Below, one piece after another: positions 34,803-45,760 of a stretch of DNA of 64,000 bases. A program made the translations under genes and the position numbers. The DNA is from Atrichornis clamosus. Lineage: Eukaryota > Chordata > Aves > Passeriformes > Menuridae. Location of the stretch: NCBI GenBank assembly GCA_013400975.1, contig WBMZ01012087.1:1-64000 (forward strand), given 5' to 3'. The notes under the pieces are model-generated. The model was not told where the DNA came from. It ran no database searches and worked only from the letters and a program-made list of their open reading frames with translations. The first letter of the stretch is position 1. Each line of letters starts with the position of its first letter.

Positions 34803-35080
34803 TAAAAACTTGTGCCCATGTATGCATACATACAAAACTGTTTTAAAGAGACTGTTTTAACTTAGAATAAATCTGTGTTCCACCAATTAAGCTCTGAATG
34901 CGCGGCTGATGTCGTTTGCTATTTTAAACAAGTGGCATAATAAATGCAAAAACTCAAATATTTTAGAGAAAATACTCAGAGAGTTGAGGCATTAATTTTG
35001 CCATATACAATCTGTTTCACAGGGATTTAAAAAGCTTTATTGCCACCCTGGGTACATTGGAATAAAGATGAAACACCATC
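34803..35080 (+). repeat. Inverted repeat pair 2, left arm
   Basis: The reverse complement of this segment is at 39795-40072. Paired coordinates sum to 74875 at both ends, so the alignment has no gaps. Over 34811-35080 I counted 15 mismatches in 270 (94.4% identity): 34824, 34829, 34845, 34861, 34902, 34911, 34917, 34933, 34945, 34953, 34977, 34978, 34989, 35036 and 35060. Twelve are transitions. The longest identical run is 34990-35035. The element is AT-rich with no open frame, no tail and no terminal repeats, and similarity stops abruptly at 35080 while fading at 34803-34810. It matches no repeat family I recognise. Confidence 0.97.
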
Positions 35081-38000
35081 AAGGAATGACTGCCCTGGGA
35101 GCTGTCTGCAGGATGCTCACGGGCAGAAAATGACCCAAAATGCTCTTCCCGCTGCTCCGCACGGTGCCCGTGGGTGCACGGTGAGGTGGATTCCCCTGCC
35201 CAAAGACCTGTGGGGAGAGCATCCAGACAGGACTGTGGATTTTGGCTCATGGGCGTTTTCAGAACCGCTTAAACTCGAGGAATTCATAACTCTGGAATTC
35301 AGCAAATTTGCACAACTCCGTGCATCTGTGCCTCCGTCAGCGCACGCCTGCTTTTCTGCTTTCCTCACCCGCTGCATCCCGGGCTAAAATCCTCGTGATT
35401 AGCAGCCCCGCTCACTGGCTTGGGCTCCCAAGCATCTTATCAGCAGCCCTGGGAAGTTGAAGTCAGCGGCGGCCGGGAGCGTGCCGGGAGGGAATGGCAG
35501 TGCTGGGTGAGCCCAGGCTGGGCTGGGGCCGCTGCTCTGTGGTTTGTTGTGTCTGGTTTGGTTCCTACTTTTCAAGTTGCAGTTGCATTTGGTCATTCGA
35601 AGCTTATTTTCCTAGTCTGGCCAAGCCAGCAGGATCCCCGTGCGCTGCAGGGGAACATAAAACATCAGCCTTTAAGCTGGAGTGCTCAGTAGATAAGGAT
35701 TTTAAGACTCTTGCATCATGCGCTGTGTCTTATGGGCTTACTTAGTATACTCCATTTGATTTAATTTAGATATTGAATAAGGAGAAACACTTTAATAGCC
35801 AGAAAAAGTACTGCACGTTGTAGCGCCTCTTCTTTCCCCGTTGCCTTAAAGACAGATGGCCGGGAGGGCCAGCTTAGGCTGTGATTACATTTATTTAATT
35901 GTAGGCAGTAACAGGGTGTTTTCAAACTGCTTAAAAATGATGTTACGCTTTATCTGTGAAGTGTTTCGAAAAGCCAACAAGAATTCCTTGGGCCTTTGTT
36001 TTCTTTCTTCTTTTCTGTGACTAAATGTAAAGAGTAAGTTTTCAACCTTTTCAAGGATTAGGAAATGTGCAAAATTAGTGGATTATTTCAGTTGTGTGCG
36101 TGGGGGAGCGCATGAAAGTCGGTGGGTGGCTCTGCCAGTGGTGTCCCCCTTCTTTTCCCATCCTATCAATACAAATAAAAACTGTAACCGGAGTTGCACT
36201 AAATGTTTGCTTGTGCACTGCTGGGTAGCCATTTATCCTGCTAAAAGGTTTGGTTTGCTGCCTGTTTGTGTTGGCAGGATTGGGGAAGGCTGGGGAGCAG
36301 GAGGTGCTGTTGGATGGCATTCCCAGGAAATAGGGAGACCCTCTGGATGGGGTTTGCTTGGCGTGGGGTGGCGGTGCCGCCTGAGGTGGCCGTGCTGGTG
36401 TCATTGCTCCGCAGGAGGCTGTGACAAAGGGCTGCTGTCTGTGCACAGTATGGATTAGAAGAGCAGCAAACCTGCCACAGAACATTTCAGTGTAGCAGTG
36501 AACGGGGAGCTGGCAGGAGAAGTGAAGAAATGGCAAGTTGTAAAGGAAGCGGGTTTGGGAGTTCTGAGGTGGGATTGGGATTGTTGGCAAAGATCCCTCG
36601 GCTGCCCAGGACGCTTGTGCTGGGTTTTGTCACTGTAACAGGCTTGCACGCCTTTCACTAAACACCACCAAAAGTGCCTTTGGATTATAATAGATTTGCA
36701 TTTATTATTTTATATAGCACATATTTATATAATACGTTCTTGCATTCATTTATATATAGATAACTTCGCATTTTTCATTATTAGTTATTGCGTGAATCTG
36801 CACCACCCTGCAGTAATCACGGCTGCATATTCTCTCTCAGTCAGTGAGAGCCTGGAGGATCTTCAGAGTGGGTGAAAATTATCCCAGACATAGGTTTAAA
36901 AAAAGAAAGAGGGGGAAAAAAAAAAAAAAGGGCAAAAGAAAAGCAGGCCTCCCAAAAGCTGTGGTGGAACCTGGTATTAGCAAATGCTTCTAGGAAGTTT
37001 GACTGAGAGCCATATGGCAATGTGGGGAGTATTATCCATCGCTCCAGAAGTTGGTCTCTGAATCAGCCTATTGACTTCAACAGCATTTAATCATGTGTTT
37101 TAGTTCTTCTTTGAAAAGGCTTGCATTCCTGAATCATGTCCTCTGATTTTAACCACTAGACGGTACTTTGTTGTGTGGTAGCAGACAAGTTCAGTCATAT
37201 TTCTGTGACTAAGTTTGCAAGTTGTGACTGCATCACTAGTGAAGTATGCTGATGAATATTTCCCTTCTTATCAGAATCCAAACATTTGCTGATGTTCTTG
37301 AGTTTTAGGGTGAGACTCAGTCACTTCTGGGAAGAAGTTGGTGGGATGCTGCGGGATACTCTGGATTTTGGATGTTCATCTGTAGCGTTGTGGATGCTGT
37401 GATGGAAACAAACAGAGGCGAAACCAGTGATCTCAAATTACTGTCTTGAATTCTGCTTTCAAAATCCCTGAGTGTTGGTGGTGATCAAACCCATCTAATA
37501 AACCGAGAACCTGTCATGCGGGTCCGAATTTGGATTGTATTTGGATGCTGAAGGGCACTGTGGAGCCTCAGATGTGGCTGTGCTGTGTGGGGGTGACTTG
37601 GACTGTGATGGAAGAAATTGGTGGGTTTGTGTGTCTTTTTGGGATGTTCTAGTTCGTGTCCGTGGCACCCACAAGTGCCCCCTGCCCTGGTGTCGTGCAG
37701 GTGGAGGCAGCTGTGAGCGCTGAGAGCTCCCGTGGGCTCCACTCAGAACTGCCACGGAGCAGAAACGCAGGGGAGGTTTGTTCCCCTCCCTGCTGCAGGA
37801 GTTCCCGGGGATTCCTGCTCTAGCCTGTCCATTATTCAGAGGAAACTCAGGGCAAACCCCAGTGCCCGTACCTGGCTTGACAGACAGAGTGCAAAACCCC
37901 TGTCTCAGCCCACTCCTGGTGCGGGGGTGCACAGGCTGCGCTTTCATCCCTAAGATTCATTATATTTCAGCAGAATTTTTTGTCTCACCTTTCTGTGTTT

Positions 38001-39794
38001 TTACAGCTAAAGCAGTTTTTACTTCCCAGCTTTCAACATCTGGAATTCGGTTTCAGTTTATTAAAAAAAAAAAAAAAAATTCATAATCCACGGTCTGGAT
38101 GAAACACCAATGCCTTTGTATTTGCCCGCAATTTTTAGCTTCAATTTTGTATCCTTGGCAAATGCCAGCAGTCCCAAGTAGTTGCATGTTCAGTAGCTGC
38201 CATTTTCTGCTGCATCTTAGGCTTAAACAATTTTTTTTTCCTGTTAGACACTTTTCTAATTGGGGATAATACCAAAATGATTAATCAAATTAGGCATGAG
38301 GGCAAAGTGGCTGGTGCGCAGAGCTGTGTTTTGCTGCTGTGTTTTTCTGCTGTCTTCTGCAGTGAGGTTGTCTCCCTGTTGCTGAAGTTCCTTAATGGGC
38401 CTCTTAGGCTCTGGGTTTGTTTTTTGTTGTTTTGTTTTTTTTTAAATAAAGTGCTGTGTAGATCCCATTGACTTCAGTTGTTGATTGGGATGCCTGACAG
38501 CCGGGAAATTAAGCCCCTTTGTGACCGAGTTGAAGGCCAGATTTTCAAGGATTTTCAAATGCTTAGCACCCATAATTGGTGTTAGATTGGTTTTTTTTTT
38601 TTTGGGGAAAAGTTCAATTCTCATTTGGACATATAAATAAGGGTGAGAGATTATACTTTCAGTGACTGGTGCTACCGGGATATAACGAAGTTTCTTTAGC
38701 AGAACCTGACTAATGATCTTATTACTTTACTGTCCCAATAAGTTCTCTTCTGCATTTCTGCCTTGTTTGCAGATGCTGAGCATTCCTGTGAATTCTGCAC
38801 TTGGAGGGAAAACTTCCTTGCTTCAGCTGCGTTTTTCTGTGTTTTCTATAGTGATTGTGGGGGCCTTGGGAGGGGCAGAATGAGTTGAGTAAATTAGACA
38901 ACTGTTGGAAAAAAAGGGGGACATGCAAAATCAAGTGTTCTACTTGCGTAATCTGTTTAACACCAGCGAGCCACGGAGCCCTGTGGGACACGGGAATAAA
39001 AGGAACATCTGTGCAGGCCACATGGCATGCTCTGGTAGAGCCCTCCGTCCCAGGCAGCTTTTCTCTATTTGCAAATAAAAGCTCCAACCAACATCAAAAA
39101 GTTGAGGTGGATCCCAGCTGAAAGGGGAGAACAACTGTTACTACCCGGTGCAATGAAGTTCCCCTTGCAAGCAGACTTTGTGGTCTTTTTAGGGATGCTT
39201 TGGACATGTGTTTTTAATGCAATTTATTCAAAGGGGGAAAAAAAAAAGAAAAAAATGGGAAAAAGAGGAAAAAGGTTATTTATTTTGGAAAAGAGATTTA
39301 TCTGTATTGAAACATTTTAGGAAATTGCTGAGCATCTCAAGGTGCATTTAAAATATATTAGAAATAAGAAATAGGATGTTAGGAGGGATGTGTTTTATTT
39401 GATTGTTGGGGAGTTTTTTCTTTCTTTTTTTTCTTCTTTTTTTTTCCCCTCCTGGATGCAGACATCCCAAGGTCTTCCAGTCTGATCTTACTCCCCTTAT
39501 TTTGCTGCTGGTGCTGGTGGCTGGTAAACAGCTCCGTGGTTAGGCAGAGCCCTGGGGAGCTGCTCTGGCCTCACTCCCCCAGGACACTTGCCAGAGGGGA
39601 GGATAAACAAGCCAGCAGTACATTTTATTTCCACATAGAACCTATTGGAGTGCAAGGACACATCTAGTTTGGGGCTTTGGATTTTCTAGACAGGCTGTAT
39701 TTAACAGAGTCATGTTTTTAACAGAGTCATGTATCAGCAAGCCGGGTAATCTGTATCAAGAAGGCACGTATTTTTTAATATGTAAATAGGAAAG
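35081..39794. other. Spacer of inverted repeat pair 2
   Basis: These 4.7 kb lie between the arms. The first part (35090-35680) is GC-richer with scattered CpG. AT-rich, ordered-looking candidates lie at 35690-36060 and 36660-36850, the latter with a perfect POU octamer ATTTGCAT at 36694-36701. Others are 37130-37300 and 38105-38230. A tracts lie at 36916-36929 and 38064-38079. No gene is supported; the 171-codon minus frame at 36075-36590 has no domain. The inverted homology does not continue inward from either arm. Confidence 0.5.
39700..39732. repeat. Perfect 16-bp tandem duplication (17-bp period)
   Basis: tttaacagagtcatgt occurs at 39700-39715 and 39717-39732 without mismatch, about 60 bases outside the boundary of the right arm of inverted repeat pair 2. 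Perfect identity suggests a recent local duplication. Confidence 0.9.
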
Positions 39795-40072
39795 GATGGT
39801 GTTTCATCTTTATTTCAATGTACCCAGGGTGGCAATAACGCTTTTTAAATCCCTGTGAAACAGATTGTATATGGCAAAATTAATGTCTCAACTCTCCAAG
39901 TATTTTCTCTAAAATATTTGAATTTTTGCGTTTATTATGCCGCTTGTTTAAAATAGCGAACGATATCAGCCGTGCATTCAGAGCTTAATTGGTGGAACAC
40001 AGATTTATTCTAATTTAAAACAGTCTCTTAAAAACAGTTTTGTATATATGTATACATGGGCACAACTTTTCA
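39795..40072 (-). repeat. Inverted repeat pair 2, right arm
   Basis: Reverse-complement partner of 34803-35080, gapless, 94.4% identical over the 270 best-aligned positions. The inner boundary is abrupt at 39795, and outward similarity fades past 40064. I saw no target-site duplication around either arm, which argues against a transposition origin. An inverted segmental duplication, or long-term homogenisation of two copies, fits better. Confidence 0.97.
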
Positions 40073-41019
40073 TACAGTTGTCTGTTTTGGAGCAGTCTCT
40101 TAGGCACTGATGTACAAGTTGAACCTGTTTTCTTTTGTGCAACATGGCTTTGAGAAATCATTAGTTAAAACAGAGTTCTGTAGCTCCAGTGCACTCAGTA
40201 AACAGCCTGACATGAGTCGTGCATGAGATGATTGAAGTTCTGCCTTTCATCACGCTTTGATTGTGCCACATACAGTCCCAAGGTGTGTGTCCATGTATGA
40301 TATCCAGGGCATGGATACCTGGAGATGCTTTGGATGGTTTTCCTCCTTTTTCAGTCACATTTGTCATTCGTCTTTATTTTCCCAGCCTCTTTCTGTCTTG
40401 GCCCGCTCCTTGCCATCATTTTGCAAGGCCTTTTCCTGTGCCGCCTGTTTTCTCCCTTTAGCTGGGCTCTGTTCTGATGCCCGGTGTGGTAGCAGTGGGA
40501 TGTTCTGCAGCTTTGGGGGGCTTGGTGCAGGTAACCCATCCAGATCGGTGGCAACCCCCGACTCGCTCTGGTGGAGCATGGGAATTTTCAGATGCTTTCT
40601 TGTTTTGCAGCCGTTTGCTGTTTTCTCCCGGCGCACCTCTCATTGCCCTGTGCACACAGCGATGCCTCTGCTGCCTGCCAGGTGTGTCCTGCCCACTGCA
40701 GAGCTCCCTCGGACACGGGCAGCCCTCGGCGGGGTGGCACTCCAGCCTGTGCCCCCCAGCCACTGCTGTATGTGATGCCCTGTGCCATTCCTTTACAATA
40801 CAAACTCTCGACAGCTCTGTGATGCATCAGGGGCTGCAGCCAGTGTTGCAGTTTGATGTAGGAAACGATGCTCTCGGTTCCTTCAAAAGCCCCAGGAGCA
40901 GCTGGACCCCAGGGTGGAGATGCTCAAAGAGGGAGCATCAGGGAAAGGTGAGGGACCTCACGCTGATGAGATGAAGTCCGTAGTGATCTGCCAGACCGTC
41001 TGTGTGCCTCTGCCTTTGA
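40073..41019. other. Noncoding DNA, GC-richer patch
   Basis: The stretch 40480-40760 is GC-rich with scattered CpG but not dense enough for a confident island. The overlapping open frames (up to 172 codons at 40257-40775) show no domain and conflict with each other. No gene is supported. Confidence 0.4.
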
Positions 41020-41280
41020 GATTTAAATAGTGAAATATTAAAGCTTGTCTTTCAAATCTGTTCAATATTACGAAGATTAATTTTTGTTGGGGGCAGATTA
41101 ATAGGTTTCCTATTCTGATTAATACAGTGATAATAAAAACGTTGTGATTGCTGGAATTAATGAAGCCCAGGTTCCTGTTTCAAGGTTTGATTGACTTTGT
41201 ACTTCAGTTATGCTAAAGCTGCTGCATCTCATTGCCCCTTATCGAGCTGTAGCCTTCGAAGAATCCATATGGGAGCAGGA
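41020..41280. promoter_or_regulatory. AT-rich candidate noncoding element
   Basis: Ordered AT-rich block with several TAAT/ATTA cores (agattaattt, cagattaatagg, ctgattaatacag, ggaattaatg) spaced over about 100 bp, suitable for homeodomain or nuclear-factor binding. It retains single CpGs (tacgaag, aacgttg). Function is inferred. Confidence 0.3.
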
Positions 41281-44200
41281 CAGCATAGAAGGTCTGTGTT
41301 AGGGTTCTGTATGGAGGTTCTGTCAAAAATTCTTTTGGAGCAGAAGGCTTGTCCAAGAGTGATCCAGAGTTCTGCTCATGTTGCAGCATTATGAGAGTTT
41401 CTGTGTCTTTAACCCAGCACGCTATTTCGGTGAAAGTTGTAGAAGAGGAGTGGCCAATTCAAATGTGTGGGCACATCATTAAAAGCTTCAATTTGTCAAT
41501 GCCAGATCGAACTCGAGTGTGTGGGTAGATCATTAAAGGCTTCCGTTTATCAGAACCGATCTATAATCTGTTCCTCTCCCTCCTCCACCCTTCCCCTCAG
41601 CGGTACGCGTTGTTTCTCCGGGTGCTCCAGCGTTGAGGTCCATGGAAGTGCCTGAGCCGCCCCTGTGCCCCCAGGCCATGCTGGGCTCCCTCCTGGCAGG
41701 CACCTGCTGTGCTGGGCTCAGCCTGGAGCTGCCGCTGTGCCCGGAGCCAGCTGGCTCTGGGAGACAGCTGATCCAAGGGGTTTGGAGGCCGCCAGTGGTG
41801 CAAGCCCCACAGTTAATGCCGTGAGAACTCGTGTCTTTGGGAGCTCTCTGCTCCCATTAATCCAAGGGATTCAAAAGATGCAGGTGGGGCTGGGTGCAGA
41901 AAGTACATGGTGATCATGTAAGCTTTGTTCCCTTGGGAAACCTGGCTGAAGAATTGTTTTGTGGAGTGTTATGGTGAGGTCAGTTTTTGCTGGCGTAAGA
42001 AGCATCCACGTTTCCAGGTGCACTGTCAGGGTTCAGGCCAAGCTGGATGGGATGTCTTTGCCTACTCCCAGTACTGCTTCTTATTCCTTGTGTAGAAGCC
42101 CTCTCAGCTTTCAAATCTGCTTGTTGGCACAGTTGTGCCAAGATATTCCCTGTGTTTAGGAGAGATGTGAAAGTGAAGTGTGGTCCACAGGTGAGGACAG
42201 TGCTTCTGTACACTGCAGCCTTCATCCACTGCAGATGACTGGATTTTATTTAGACAATAATTTTACTTCAGAAGTCTCAAACATTAACTCTTTTGAGCAA
42301 GCCTTAGCCAAAATGAGCTTCGATTCCTCATCTTCTAAACAAGGCTAGTGGTACTTTCCTGCTCTACAGACACATCATGGATAAAGATTACTAAGCAGTT
42401 GAGTACTGTGGTGCAGCAGGTCAGCTGGAGAAATCTTGTCCCAACATACGTAGATGCAGCTTTCTGCTCAGCTACAAAGCCATCTGCATATCTGTCATCA
42501 AGCACAGCAATAAAGAAAGGCTCGAATGTGTGTTTCTGACACTGCTCCATTGCTTTTCTCAAGTGCTCTGCTCCTCATGAATAAAATACAGCTGATGCAA
42601 GATGCAGGTCACTTTTGGTTTGCAGGTATTTCAGAGTCCCCAAGAAAGAAGTCGATTTTAGCGTAAATGCTGTTAAAAAACCCCTTTTGGATCTATTTTT
42701 ATTGTGTAGCACAGTTTTGTAACAGGGTCGCACAATCCCTATATTTAGATTTCTGAACCCTTGTGATCTTTGAGCCGTTGCGCATTCAGCAAAGAACGGG
42801 AGAAAGCCCCAGGGCCAGAGAAGTACCTGGATTTTGTCTTACAAAATTTCGTACAGTTCTTGCTAAGACAGAAGCTTCCAGATGTTCCTCAGGAAGGCTG
42901 CAGTGGACTGCCAAAATAATTAACTCCATGAAATTAATTTGAGGGTGGCAGTACTTGCCCCTGTCAGAGCGTTGGTAGATGTGTGAAAGCTGGGAACTGC
43001 CACTGCCTTGGAGATGCTATCGAGGGTGAGGATTGGGGAATGAAAGGGTCAGAAGCACCACAGGTGATTTTTGCTTTTGTATATTTTCTCATTCCAGTCC
43101 TTCAAGATGTTTTTTCCATTGCAAAGTTTGTTTTCTCTCCTGGGGTTCGTGCTGCAGGTCCCAGTCGTGCAGAGGTCCAGGGAGCAGAGGCTTTGCCTGG
43201 TGTTGGTGCATCCCTTAGGGCAGTGTGTGCCCTTCCCCAGTTCAGGCAGGCACCAGAGCTGCTGTTTAAATCCCATGTGGTTTCATGGTTGTGATCCAGA
43301 ACAGCCCTGGGAACAGCCCTGGTTGTATTTCTGAATATGAGTTGTTGCTCGGTGCAGATACTTCATCAGTGAAGATATTTTACATCTTATTTTAAAATAC
43401 CCTTATTAGTAAAATGGATGTTTCATTTGTAGAGGGAGCAGCTTCCTCTGAGCTAAGCTTAAGCTCAATCTGTGTTACTAATAGCTGGGGAAAAAAACAT
43501 ACTAATTGGTATTTCTTAACTGATGTTTGCAAATTTTGCCTTTCCACCCTGGACATCAAATAGTTTTTATATGTGTTTTTCCTTATCTCAGAGGAAAGAT
43601 TAATGCTAACAAGAGATTCTACATTTTATTAAGGTTTTATCAGGATGCAGTGAGTGAAGACCGAGAGTAAATAGTTCAGAAATTCAGAGTGTTATGTTTT
43701 GATAATGCAAAGTAGGTTAAAGTATCTGGATTTTGTGCTCAGTACAGTGTTTTCAGGCAGAATATGGATTTGGATGGTGACACATTTTGGTATTTAGAAG
43801 GAACATAAGCTCTCCTGTCGGAGGAGCACGTTGCAAATGTGAAATAAGCATTTGTCTCTGAAAACCTTTCTTAATATTGTAAGTTTTGGTTTTATTTAAA
43901 GCCAAATAGAGTCTGCTGTGTGATAGTTTGATACATAGACATACTTCTGTAATGCTCCCCCCACCTCCAGCATTTATAACCACCTCTTATTTTCAAAGGA
44001 AAATGATATGATTCTAACTGAGTGAAGTTTTAAAACATGTTTTGTCTTTCAGTCTCCTGAGAACATTTTTCCTGAGTGACTCCGGCTTCCAGATACATTT
44101 GCCATGAGAAGGGTTCCAATCCTTTCCTGTATTTGCCCTGAGTCATGAATGGATATGTGTGATGCCTGCAAGTAAAACTGGTGAGTTGTCAAACCTGACT

Positions 44201-45099
44201 AACTCTCACTTACTCTTTCATACAAACTCTCTTTCCCTCATTTTTTTCTCCTCTTTTTTAATATGGTGGGGGGTTTGTATTGCCTGTGTTCAAAAGCAAG
44301 TCACCACTATCCTTAAAAAACCCCAGAACCTTCATTGCAATGAAATAGCAGAATACCAAATATTATCAATACAGAAAAAATACTCCTTTCCTTTCTTCCT
44401 TTCTTGTCTTCATCCCCTCAAATCCTGTGGACTGTGAGGTCTTTGGTGGTGAAACAGGAGTTCAGTCATGCAGGCAAAGCCACTGCCTGAAACTGAAGCC
44501 ACGCAGACAGACGGGGTCTAACCAAGCTTGTGTGGGCAATTCGTGTCCTGATTAAATATGAACATGGAGAGGTCTCCTCGCCATCGTGTGTCACAGGAAG
44601 GACTCTCAAAGGAGCCACTGCCAGCAGATAATGAGCTCCAGTGTTGGCTGCACTTGCATCCCAGTGACAAAATGGTGTCACTGGTACACAGGAGAGCTGT
44701 CCCACAGCTGTGCTTCACCTTGGTGCTGCTGCCCAGCCTGGGGACACAGGGACAAAGCCTTGAACAGCCCGTTTTGATCAAGCTTGAGAGGGTGGTGGAG
44801 TGAGACCCTCCTCTGTTAATGGCCAGTTTAACCCTTTCCTGGTGGGGTTACCCCCCGAGAAGCCTCTTGGTCCCTTTTGTGCCATGTGAGGAGTGATTGT
44901 GCCTTTCCCAGCTGTCCCTATCCCCCAGGAACCTGGCATGGGGAGTTGTCCATGCCTACTCCTCTTCCCTGCCTGCTCCTGATTGCCGCTCTTAATAACT
45001 GGGGTGAGAGGAGCGTCAGTGTTAGTTCTGGAAAACAAGAATTCTCTGATTCTACAGCAAAATTGGAAAGTCTACGTAAGAAATCTTTCAAACCCAGGA
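41281..45099. other. Noncoding DNA
   Basis: GC-richer at 41590-41830 and mixed elsewhere. AT-rich stretches at 43380-43640 have moderate complexity. A tttgtctttcag/...actg/gtgagt pair around 44053-44180 looks like an exon boundary pair, but every frame between contains stops, so at most it is a noncoding exon. No gene is called. Confidence 0.4.
41464..41561. repeat. Diverged tandem duplication, 54-bp period
   Basis: Two copies start with tgtgtggg at 41464 and 41518. Both continue with a catcattaaa/gatcattaaa core, a gcttc block, a tttgtca/tttatca block and a gatc end. Substitutions are spread along the copy but the order of blocks is kept. This is a local direct duplication of noncoding DNA. 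Confidence 0.8.
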
Positions 45100-45760
45100 A
45101 ATCTGCATAATTAAATTGTGTAGGAATTGGGAGTACAAATTGTTTTTAAAAATAAATTCAGGTTTCTATTATATATTTAATATCCCTCTGTGTGTTGGAA
45201 AGTGCATTTCAATTCAAAGATTATAAAACCCGAGAAATTCACACATCAGTGAATTGTGATTTTTTTTTAATTCTATTTTTTTTCTTAAGTTTCCATTTTT
45301 TCTTTTTTTTTTTTTCCAGAGGTAGCATAATTACCAAGTCATTTAGCAAAGATTATAATAGCTGTTCAGTTTTTACCGACTGGTGTAGTAAACAGTTGAA
45401 TAAACCCATATGGCAGCTCAAAGTGTGCATACAGGAGAGGGATTTTTACCATTTCCTCCATGTCTGAATTATCAACCTCACTGATACGACTGAGATCCCC
45501 AAACGGGGACCAATTCCAGACTTCTCCAGTCATGCAAAAATTTCTCACTGCTCTGTCGCATATGAATCAATTGATTTTAATCACGGTGGTTAGGTAATTA
45601 ATTATTTCTTTGTGCCTATGAAGTATGCATGGGAAATGTGGGGTTATATGCGAGGTACACGCCTTGATTTAAAGCACTCTGTGCATTTGGTTAATGCCTC
45701 TTTAGTAAAAGCAAATAATGCTTGGGGTCAGAATCTTAATATCCAGGTATTTTTAAGGAT
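45100..45760. promoter_or_regulatory. AT-rich candidate noncoding element
   Basis: The part 45340-45740 is complex, keeps isolated CpGs (accgactgg, atacgact, aacgggg, gtcgcatatg, atgcgagg, acacgcc) in an AT-rich background, and includes a small hairpin tccccaaacgggga near 45497-45510. The stretch 45259-45318 is T-rich low-complexity. Regulatory function is inferred from texture. Confidence 0.3.

Noticed and set aside
34803..40072. Inverted arms as a DNA transposon or MITE pair
   Set aside because: The arms have no terminal inverted repeats and no target duplications, and no third copy was seen in the window. A transposon origin is still not fully excluded without a genome search.
44053..44180. 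Acceptor and donor pair suggesting an exon
   Set aside because: All three plus-strand frames contain a stop, so it cannot be a coding exon; a noncoding exon is possible but unsupported.
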